A stretch of 5,054 bases of DNA, from positions 1 to 5,054 of the forward strand of contig BNXH01000099.1 in assembly GCA_025999435.1 (NCBI GenBank). The letters run 5' to 3'. Positions 1 through 5,054 of this stretch are shown piece after piece. Made by a program: the position numbers and the translations under genes. Under the pieces are notes generated by a model. It had not been told where the DNA came from. It saw only the letters and a program-made list of their open reading frames with translations, and did no database searches. Numbering within the stretch: position 1 is the first letter of the stretch; each line of letters opens with the position of its first letter. Origin of the DNA: Bacteroidia bacterium (GTDB lineage Bacteria; Bacteroidota; Bacteroidia; Bacteroidales; Dysgonomonadaceae).

Positions 1-3000
1 TAAGGGAGGCGTTAGAGAAATTAAAAGCAGGTGTCGATCCGGTTGTTGTTCCGCTACCCGGCGTTTGCCAGTAGAACCCGTTTGTACCGGCGCCAGTTGG
101 CAAGCCAGTTGAATTGTATATATAGCCGCCCGCCGGGAAGTAATTGTTGTCGAGAGAGTAGGTTCGGCCGTAGCTAGCAAACGGCATGTTAGCCGCTGTG
201 GCTGCGTTCCACGGCGCGGGACGGGCGGAGTCGCCTCTAGGAACCTGGTACCCGTCGGGGCAAGGGTCGTATACGGTTTTGTCAATCATCCACAAATCGT
301 TATAGACGGTGGAGTTAGTTGTATACCAGTTAAATGGTGCGGCGTTTCCATAATAGAAAGTTGCGGGGTTTTGGGTCGCCACCGGGAGGTTGTAGGGGGG
401 CGTAGTAGCGGCGGGAATATTCTGGATAGTATGGGGCACCACTGTGCCGTTGGCCGCGTACTTGTTTCGCAAAGTATTTCCATTGATCGTCGTCGTGGAC
501 ACGAAAGGGTCCTTACGGCCCCACTGATAGAATAAGCCGATGGTTAAGGGTTGTCCGGGGGTTGCGCCGATCGCTCCCAGGTTCCGATCCATCAAAACAC
601 CGCTTGAGCCGGATGGAGAGTATGTTGTCACCCACATATGCCAAGACCATAGAATGTCACCACCGCCATTTTTAATGCATACCACAGCGTTGCCTTCGGC
701 AGAGCCTGTGCTTACTACGACTTTCCCGCTAGGTCCCGAGCCTGTCGCAGAGACAGACGCAATGTTCGAGTTAGCGGCTACTCCATTCGCGTTATCCGTC
801 CACACCAGTTCGGCTGTGAAAGCTTCCGAGTCTCCGAGCTGCCTACCCAGGTCGGACATGTTACAATTTCGGACATTGATCTCGAAGTTTGTGGTGTTTG
901 GAGCGACAATAAACGAGTTGGCGGTTGGAGTGGTCTGGCAGCTCAGCGGAAGGTCGACATCTGCGAACAGGCCTGTCGGGCTGCTGATGGTCACCACCGG
1001 GCTGCTGGACAGGACGCTTAATGTAGTCATGTCATCGATCACACCGAAGTACACCGTTTGTCCGGCGGCGCTTATGTTCGCCGGGTAGGTGGCAGTCGGC
1101 AGCGTAAGCACGTTATCCGGATCTTCTTTGACGGTCACCGTAAAAGGCGAGTTGGATCGTACGGCGAACGATTTGGTGTTGCCATCCATCAGGTACATGG
1201 AAGCTACCATGGGAATCACGTTATAGACAGTCTGGCGAAGGGTAATGGATTTGTTGATGGAGGAGATCCCGTTGGAAACACTGTAAAACCAGATCGACGA
1301 GCGCACCAGGAACGGATCGGCGTTCAGCTGGGCGGTGGTGATGGCCGGAGGCTGTATGTTATAGTCATGGGTAGCCGAAGCGTCTGTCAGGCTGCCGCTG
1401 GCCGGAAGATTGTCCAGGCCCGCGCCGGTAGCAAAGGTAAAGGCTGTACCGATGGCTGTACTGACAAAGGTCAGGGGGGAAGCAATCGGGGTCCATGCCA
1501 GGTGGAACTCCTGGGCGGCAGGCTGGGTATCTTTCGCGGCGAAAAACTCGAGCTGGCTGACCGGGTTCCCGCTGCTATCCGTGATGTTCAGGGAAAGGGC
1601 CGCGGAGATTTCCTGTGTCACCTTGACGACATACTTCAGCCGGCCGGCGGACAGGTGGACAAAGGCGATACGTTCGCTGGTACCACTGTTCTGGCTCATA
1701 GTAAGCTTAGTATCGACAGCCGGGCCGGCGGCGCCTGCCTTGACTGTGGCGTCCAGCCAGTCGGAAGTGTTACCGGCGGCATCGGCTATCTTATCTATTG
1801 TCCATCCTCCCGGGCAATCGGTAATAATGGAAAGGATATTGTCTTCGCGAGATGCCGTACGGGCGTCGCTGGAGAAGGTAAACTCGCCCTGCGATACCCC
1901 CAGGTAATTCTGGCCGTCGAAAACGATGTCGGTAATCTGTGATTCGTTCCAGTCGAGTATCGTGGCGGTAATATTGACCGCAGGCCCGTTAAAGGCTGCT
2001 TCCGGGTCGGATTGTCCGGAACCGTCGACATCATTGACTTTCACCAGGTACCTGTGGTTGCGCAACAGGGGCAGGTAAGTGGTTACCGAGGACACGGTAT
2101 TGGCGAACTCGACCTTGTAATAGGTCACCTGTGTATCCGACCCGTATATGCCGCCTATGACCAGGCAGGTATTATCCTCCGGGGTGGCTGCCGCGCCGGC
2201 TTCAGCCTCGAATGTATAGATCTCGTTTTCGCAGGCTATATCCGTTGTCGTTATGGATGTCCCGTCGTAAACCAGCGGGTTTAGTCCGGGGTTCGCCGGT
2301 TTGTTAGCCGTTGCGGGAACGGTAGGGGCCGTAGCGATGGTGGTTCCTCTGTTCCAGTTCGCGTCATCGGGCGCGACCTGGCCCTGGTCGTTATAATTAT
2401 AGAGCCGTACGCTTGTCAGCTTGAAATCAGACTGGGTTGACGGGCTTATGAGCACATCGATCCTGGCGAGCATGCGCGTCAGGGATACCGACTGGCTGCC
2501 GGTAGCCGTACTGACTGTCAGGCCGGAGATCTCGCCCCACATCGGGATCTTTTTATAGCCCGGGGCTGCGGGGTCGGTGTTCCATTGGCCGGCATTGGAC
2601 AGCAATAACCGCTGCATAACGGATGCCTTGCTATCCCCTGCGTTGATACTCCCCAACGCGGCGTTGACAATCTGGCTGCTGTTGGCCAGGATCACCAGGT
2701 CGTAGGTTCCCTGCGGAATGCTGGCCGTAAATGTTTTTATCGCGCTGTTGCTGGAGTTGGTCGTTACAGATGTGATATTGATCGGGTAGTGGGTATAGCC
2801 TCCTGCGGTAGTGAACAGTAGCAGGACGATATGATCCACCTCGTTTTCGTCATCGGCGGTCAGCGCCTTGGTTTTGGGTGCGGTAGCTCCCGGCACCCGG
2901 ACTGAAAAATGAACCTGCTGCCCGCCGCTATTTCCGGCGACAGTGGCTTCGCGCTCATCCGTGCACCCGCATAGCGCGGACAGCAGGTAGACGAGCATCA

Positions 3001-3025
3001 ATAGATATAAACCCTGTTTTTTCAT
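1..3025 (-). CDS. Large fimbrial tip-adhesin-like lipoprotein with BACON-like and FISUMP (lectin-like) domains, 3' end outside window
   Basis: ATG at 3025 opens a frame that I translated to base 1 without a stop: 1008 codons, C-terminus missing. Residues 1-21 are a lipoprotein signal with a good lipobox (LCGC, Cys21) followed by acidic TDERE, typical of surface export. Residues about 37-360 are a fimbrillin/DUF4906-like body (KALTADDENEVDHIVLLLF at 53-71, closing strand VNITATILDWN to about 360), nearly the same as the upstream paralog, with Cys265/Cys287 conserved. Residues about 381-470 are BACON-like (GGWTIDKIAD, ending VKVTQ). Residues about 472-760 are beta-rich and unassigned, with LRQTVYN near 597-602 and YLMDGNTKSFAVRSNSPFTV at 611-630. 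From about 790 comes a FISUMP domain: ILWSWHMWVT, MDRNLGA (812-818), FYQWGRKDPF (832-841), YDPCPDGYQVPRG (919-931), then a Tyr-Trp segment (FYWQ) near 985. FISUMP domains are usually C-terminal, so only a few dozen residues are probably missing. Inferred role: surface tip adhesin of the fimbria, ligand unknown. Codon use changes in the last 300 residues. Confidence 0.85.
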   Translation of the reverse strand, partial: MKKQGLYLLMLVYLLSALCGCTDEREATVAGNSGGQQVHFSVRVPGATAPKTKALTADDENEVDHIVLLLFTTAGGYTHYPINITSVTTNSSNSAIKTFTASIPQGTYDLVILANSSQIVNAALGSINAGDSKASVMQRLLLSNAGQWNTDPAAPGYKKIPMWGEISGLTVSTATGSQSVSLTRMLARIDVLISPSTQSDFKLTSVRLYNYNDQGQVAPDDANWNRGTTIATAPTVPATANKPANPGLNPLVYDGTSITTTDIACENEIYTFEAEAGAAATPEDNTCLVIGGIYGSDTQVTYYKVEFANTVSSVTTYLPLLRNHRYLVKVNDVDGSGQSDPEAAFNGPAVNITATILDWNESQITDIVFDGQNYLGVSQGEFTFSSDARTASREDNILSIITDCPGGWTIDKIADAAGNTSDWLDATVKAGAAGPAVDTKLTMSQNSGTSERIAFVHLSAGRLKYVVKVTQEISAALSLNITDSSGNPVSQLEFFAAKDTQPAAQEFHLAWTPIASPLTFVSTAIGTAFTFATGAGLDNLPASGSLTDASATHDYNIQPPAITTAQLNADPFLVRSSIWFYSVSNGISSINKSITLRQTVYNVIPMVASMYLMDGNTKSFAVRSNSPFTVTVKEDPDNVLTLPTATYPANISAAGQTVYFGVIDDMTTLSVLSSSPVVTISSPTGLFADVDLPLSCQTTPTANSFIVAPNTTNFEINVRNCNMSDLGRQLGDSEAFTAELVWTDNANGVAANSNIASVSATGSGPSGKVVVSTGSAEGNAVVCIKNGGGDILWSWHMWVTTYSPSGSSGVLMDRNLGAIGATPGQPLTIGLFYQWGRKDPFVSTTTINGNTLRNKYAANGTVVPHTIQNIPAATTPPYNLPVATQNPATFYYGNAAPFNWYTTNSTVYNDLWMIDKTVYDPCPDGYQVPRGDSARPAPWNAATAANMPFASYGRTYSLDNNYFPAGGYIYNSTGLPTGAGTNGFYWQTPGSGTTTGSTPAFNFSNASL
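1946..2800 (-). repeat. Downstream copy of the tandem-duplicated fimbrillin coding segment
   Basis: Partner of 3378-4232. Identical runs are 2196-2266, 2349-2425 and 2588-2647. Over one 77-residue stretch (residues 201-277 here, 212-288 in the upstream protein) only four residues differ, while other parts, such as residues 172-200, are clearly diverged. The two copies lie in the same orientation in adjacent genes, as expected for a tandem gene duplication. Confidence 0.9.
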
Positions 3026-3047
3026 ATATTTTGTTTTTTTGAATTTT
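3026..3047 (-). promoter_or_regulatory. A-rich translation leader without Shine-Dalgarno
   Basis: The 22 bases between the TAG at 3048 and the ATG at 3025 read on the minus strand as almost pure A/T with long A runs and no GGAGG-like motif. Bacteroidota ribosomes commonly start at such A-rich, unstructured leaders, which supports ATG 3025 as the start. The short gap leaves little room for a promoter, so the two flanking genes are probably on one transcript. Confidence 0.55.
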
Positions 3048-4490
3048 CTATCCGTTCTGATCGACAGTAATGATTTTGGTCAGCTTCCCTGCCTTTAAGT
3101 GGATATAACCGGTACGGGCGGTACCGCCGGTATTTGCCGTAACCGAAACCGATACGGTTGTGGTTGTATTGGCGGGACCCGAGGTTGTACCGGCGCTCAG
3201 CCAGGAGATGAGGGCGTCGGATGCGTCCGCGATCTTGTCCACCCTCCAGATTCCCCCGGCGTTATCGGTGTAAACGTCAACGTCCCGGTTGCCGGCGGAT
3301 GCAGTAAAGCTTAACGCGTCCGGGGTAGCCGTCAGTATATAATTGCCTCCGGCCAGGTCGGGACCGAGACCGATAAGGTTCCATTCGGCGATAGTGGCGG
3401 TTATATTCACCGTCGGGGTGTTAAAAGCTATTTCAGGAGTGGGAAATCCGGAGCCGCCGACATCCGCGATGGTTACCGCGTACAGGTGGTTGCGCTTCAG
3501 GGGCAGGTAAGTGGTTACCGATGACACGGTATTGGCGAAGTCGACGCGGTAGAAGGTCTGCACGCCATCCGTATCGTAAATGCCGCCTATGACCAGGCAG
3601 GTATTGTCCTGCGGGTTGGCGGAGGTACCGGCTTCAGCCTCGAATGTATAGATCTCGTTTTCGCAGGCTATATCCGTTGTCGTTATGGATGTCCCGTCAT
3701 AACGCAGCGGGTTTAGTCCGGGGTTCGCCGGTTTGCTGGCCGTTGCGGGAACGGTAGGGGCCGTCGCGATGGAGGTTCCGCTGTTCCAGTTCGCGTCATC
3801 GGGCGCGACCTGGCCCTGGTCGTTATAATTATAGAGCCGTACGCTTGTCAGCTTGAATTTGGCCTGTGCGGTTGAACTGAGATCCACATCGATCCTGGAG
3901 ACCATGCGTACCAGGATCGCCGATTGGGCGACTGTGGAATAACCGACTGTCAGGCCGGTGATCTCGCCCCACATCGGGATCTTTACATAGCCCGGGGCTG
4001 CGGGGTCGCTGTTCCATTTGCCGGCATTGGACAGCAATAACCGCTGCATAACGGATGCCTTGCTATCCCCTGCGTTGATGCCTCCCGGCACGGCGCTGAC
4101 AATCAGGCTGCTGTTGGCCAGGATCACTATGTCGTAGGTTCCCTGCGGGACTCTGGCCGTAAAGGTTTTTATCGCGCTGTTGCTGGTGTTGGTCGTTACA
4201 GCGGTGATATTGATGGGGTGGTAGGTATAGCCTGCCGTATTGAACAGCAGCAGGACGATATGATCCACCGAGTTCTCGTCGTCGGCGGTCAACGCCTTTG
4301 TTTTTGTATTGGGTATTCCCACGTCCGGCACCCGGATGGAAAAGCTGACCAGCTGCTCCTCGCCCTGTGCGGCGGCATTACCGGTATTATCTTCACCGCG
4401 CTCATCGGCGCATCTGTATAGCGCCGGTAATGTCAGTAACAGCATAGCTGCTATCACTGTCAATAACTTGTATTTACTCAACCGCTTCAT
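3048..4490 (-). CDS. Fimbrillin/DUF4906-like fimbrial accessory lipoprotein with C-terminal BACON-like domain
   Basis: A complete 480-residue protein, ATG at 4490 to TAG at 3048. Residues 1-27 form an export signal: basic start, hydrophobic stretch to about residue 24, then L-Y-R-C with Cys27, followed by acidic ADERGED as in surface-exported Bacteroidota lipoproteins. Arg before the Cys breaks the usual lipobox. Residues about 45-371 are a fimbrillin-like body: TKALTADDEN at 64-73 with a hydrophobic strand IVLLLF matches the N-terminal strand region of the family, and VNITATIAEWN at 361-371 is the typical closing strand. Cys276 and Cys298 are conserved in the downstream paralog and may pair. 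Residues about 385-480 look like a BACON domain (Ig-like; GGIWRVDKIAD, then a WLS segment, ending in ITVDQNG). Inferred role: accessory or tip subunit of a FimA/Mfa-type fimbria, displayed outside the cell. No precise gene name (fimC, mfa3 and so on) can be justified. It sits 170 bases after the anchor gene and 22 before its longer paralog, so co-transcription with the latter is likely. Confidence 0.85.
   Translation of the reverse strand: MKRLSKYKLLTVIAAMLLLTLPALYRCADERGEDNTGNAAAQGEEQLVSFSIRVPDVGIPNTKTKALTADDENSVDHIVLLLFNTAGYTYHPINITAVTTNTSNSAIKTFTARVPQGTYDIVILANSSLIVSAVPGGINAGDSKASVMQRLLLSNAGKWNSDPAAPGYVKIPMWGEITGLTVGYSTVAQSAILVRMVSRIDVDLSSTAQAKFKLTSVRLYNYNDQGQVAPDDANWNSGTSIATAPTVPATASKPANPGLNPLRYDGTSITTTDIACENEIYTFEAEAGTSANPQDNTCLVIGGIYDTDGVQTFYRVDFANTVSSVTTYLPLKRNHLYAVTIADVGGSGFPTPEIAFNTPTVNITATIAEWNLIGLGPDLAGGNYILTATPDALSFTASAGNRDVDVYTDNAGGIWRVDKIADASDALISWLSAGTTSGPANTTTTVSVSVTANTGGTARTGYIHLKAGKLTKIITVDQNG
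3378..4232 (-). repeat. Upstream copy of a tandem-duplicated fimbrillin coding segment
   Basis: This 855-base segment is collinear with 1946-2800 at a constant offset of 1432 bases, with no net insertion or deletion visible. It codes for the main part of the fimbrillin-like body, from about residue 87 to 371. Identical runs include 3628-3698 (71 bases), 3781-3857 (77 bases) and 4020-4079 (60 bases). Homology continues beyond both ends with small indels: a one-codon gap near 4232 toward the signal peptide, and the BACON-like domain on the other side. Confidence 0.9.
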
Positions 4491-4503
4491 ATCTTCATGA
4501 TCT

Positions 4504-4535
4504 TCAAATTATCAATCCACTCAAATTTTCAAATT
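4504..4535 (-). repeat. Three AATTTGA repeats upstream of the 480-residue gene
   Basis: On the minus strand AATTTGA occurs at 4535-4529, 4527-4521 and 4510-4504, with starts 8 and 17 bases apart. The last copy ends 13 bases before the ATG at 4490. The tract is AT-rich and replaces any clear Shine-Dalgarno. It may act as an unstructured A-rich translation leader, as is common in Bacteroidota, or as a protein-binding site. The copies are too short to exclude chance in AT-rich DNA. Confidence 0.4.
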
Positions 4536-4554
4536 GCTTTCTTATAGTCGTTAG

Positions 4555-4574
4555 CGCAGGGTGGTAAACCCGCG
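4555..4574 (-). other. Imperfect 7-bp hairpin in the leader of the 480-residue gene
   Basis: CGC (4555-4557) and GGGT (4559-4562), interrupted by one bulged A at 4558, pair with ACCC (4568-4571) and GCG (4572-4574) around a 5-base loop. It lies about 65 bases before the ATG at 4490. No T-run follows it on the minus strand, so I do not call it a terminator. It may be a leader structure or chance. Confidence 0.25.
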
Positions 4575-4629
4575 GCATGATTGTTTTCTTATTTATAGTT
4601 CCCTGTTCAGGCCGTATTCCAAAGCCCCC

Positions 4630-4651
4630 GCCTGCAATGCTTCCGGCAGGC
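4630..4651 (-). other. Perfect 6-bp hairpin just after the FimB/Mfa2-like stop codon
   Basis: GCCTGC at 4630-4635 pairs with GCAGGC at 4646-4651 around a 10-base loop. It starts about 10 bases downstream of the TAA at 4661 on the minus strand. The stem is GC-rich, but the following coding-strand sequence is GGGGGCTTTGG rather than a T-run, so it is a poor match to an intrinsic terminator. It could be a weak attenuator, an RNA-stabilising 3' structure, or chance. Confidence 0.3.
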
Positions 4652-4660
4652 CCGGTCACC

Positions 4661-5054
4661 TTACAGTCTCGGCCCTACGGGTTTTTGTTCCCATTGCGGG
4701 AGGCTGACCGATACGGCGACGCCTTTGTATTCTACCAGTTTGGGAATAACCACTTCGGTGGCTACGGACAGCGTTATATGGTTGTCCCTGATAAAGTCCT
4801 CCAGGCTTATCGTTGTTAAAATACTGCCGTCGGACTGTTTCCTTATATGTAAGAGTGTAGGTGTATCCTCCTTGAAAAGAGGCGTGTAAAATTCGATAAC
4901 CGCCATTTGCTGTCCTTGGACAGTCCGGGTTGCGGTCACATCCCGATAAGAAATGACAGGCGCGGAAGCCTGCATGTCAAAATCATAACCGGCGGACAGG
5001 TCCGTCAGTTCCACCAGGGGAAGCAAGGGCTCGCCCTGATCTGATATATCCCCG
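4661..5054 (-). CDS. FimB/Mfa2-like fimbrial subunit, C-terminal part (5' end outside window)
   Basis: The frame is open from the right edge to a TAA at 4663-4661, giving 130 visible residues. A TTG at 5026 could be called a start, but the frame continues upstream of it without a stop (reading GDISDQGEP before it), so this is the tail of a longer gene. Seen: alternating beta-strand segments, with TPTLLHIRKQSDGSILTTI followed by SLEDFI and a final strand with a Trp (VAVSVSLPQWEQ). This resembles the C-terminal half of FimB/Mfa2-family (DUF1812) lipoproteins, where a strand ending in Trp closes the second domain. Known of the family: these proteins anchor FimA/Mfa1-type fimbriae in the outer membrane and limit their length. 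Its position just upstream of two fimbrial lipoproteins on the same strand agrees with the usual anchor-then-accessory gene order. Signal peptide and N-terminal domain are outside the window, so another fimbrillin-family subunit is possible. Confidence 0.62.
   Translation of the reverse strand, partial: GDISDQGEPLLPLVELTDLSAGYDFDMQASAPVISYRDVTATRTVQGQQMAVIEFYTPLFKEDTPTLLHIRKQSDGSILTTISLEDFIRDNHITLSVATEVVIPKLVEYKGVAVSVSLPQWEQKPVGPRL

Larger units (their letters stand above)
4491..4660. other. 170-base intergenic gap between the FimB/Mfa2-like gene and the 480-residue gene
   Basis: No convincing reading frame lies here. On the minus strand it begins GC-rich after the TAA and becomes AT-rich toward the next ATG. 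It holds two short hairpins (4630-4651 and 4555-4574) and three AATTTGA repeats (4504-4535). I could not find a good match to the Bacteroidota promoter pattern (TTTG near -33 with TAnnTTTG near -7), and neither hairpin has a T-run behind it on the coding strand. The gap is longer than the 22 bases between the next two genes. A separate promoter or partial attenuation here is therefore possible but unproven. Read-through from the anchor gene is the simpler view. Confidence 0.6.

Noticed and set aside
540..1088. A 182-codon open frame on the plus strand
   Set aside because: It is the antisense shadow of residues about 646-829 of the large protein, where the minus strand encodes the conserved FISUMP entry motifs.
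1058..1942. A 294-codon open frame on the plus strand
   Set aside because: It lies wholly opposite the large minus-strand gene, its product is low-complexity Gly/Arg-rich with no recognisable domain, and the minus-strand frame carries clear family motifs throughout.
1..3025. Possibility that the large gene is a frameshifted pseudogene
   Set aside because: Codon-by-codon translation from ATG 3025 gives 1008 uninterrupted codons plus one base at the left edge, with domain motifs in a single frame. It looks intact as far as the window goes.
3829..4017. A 62-codon minus-strand frame inside the 480-residue gene
   Set aside because: It overlaps the conserved fimbrillin body in a different frame and its product shows no family features.
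1946..4232. Assembly artefact causing the duplicated segment
   Set aside because: The two copies differ at many positions scattered between the identical runs, have different flanks and encode proteins with different C-termini, so they are real paralogs rather than a collapsed or repeated contig piece.
4630..4651. Intrinsic terminator after the FimB/Mfa2-like gene
   Set aside because: The stem is only 6 bp with a 10-base loop, and G-rich sequence rather than a T-run follows on the coding strand.
4661..5026. A complete 121-residue gene starting at TTG 5026
   Set aside because: The same frame stays open upstream to the window edge, no leader is visible before the TTG, and the product begins in the middle of a fimbrial fold.

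Overview
The window carries part of a Bacteroidales-type (FimA/Mfa-like, type V) fimbrial locus. All three genes lie on the minus strand, so transcription runs from the right edge to the left edge. The phylum assignment rests on four points: the fimbrillin-type lipoproteins, BACON-like domains, a C-terminal Fibrobacter succinogenes major paralogous (FISUMP, lectin-like) domain, and translation starts with A-rich leaders and no clear Shine-Dalgarno. The coding sequence is fairly GC-rich with many CTG/GCC/ACC codons. I do not assign a genus.

Layout in transcription order. (1) 5054-4661 is the C-terminal end of a probable FimB/Mfa2-like fimbrial subunit, cut by the window edge. (2) 4660-4491 is a 170-base gap with two small GC-rich hairpins and three copies of AATTTGA just before the next start. 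(3) 4490-3048 is a complete 480-residue lipoprotein-like fimbrial protein: a fimbrillin/DUF4906-like body followed by one C-terminal BACON-like domain. (4) A 22-base A-rich gap follows. (5) 3025 to the left edge is a second, much larger fimbrial lipoprotein of at least 1008 residues, open to the window edge. I translated it by hand from ATG at 3025 to base 1 without meeting a stop. It is the largest gene here, and its strand must be read through the edge to see it.

The two lipoproteins are tandem paralogs. Their fimbrillin bodies and first BACON-like domains align in order. About 855 bases of the bodies are collinear at a constant offset of 1432 bases, including identical runs of 60, 71 and 77 bases. 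They differ at the C-terminus: the upstream protein stops after the BACON-like domain, while the downstream one adds further beta-rich segments and a FISUMP domain. In this kind of locus the FimB/Mfa2 protein usually anchors the fimbria, and large proteins with extra C-terminal domains usually sit at the tip as adhesins. My reading is that the window encodes an anchor followed by two accessory/tip subunits that share a docking half and carry different business ends. The most notable points are this short/long tip pair, a lipobox with Arg before the Cys in the short one, and a codon-use shift entering the lectin-like end of the long one.
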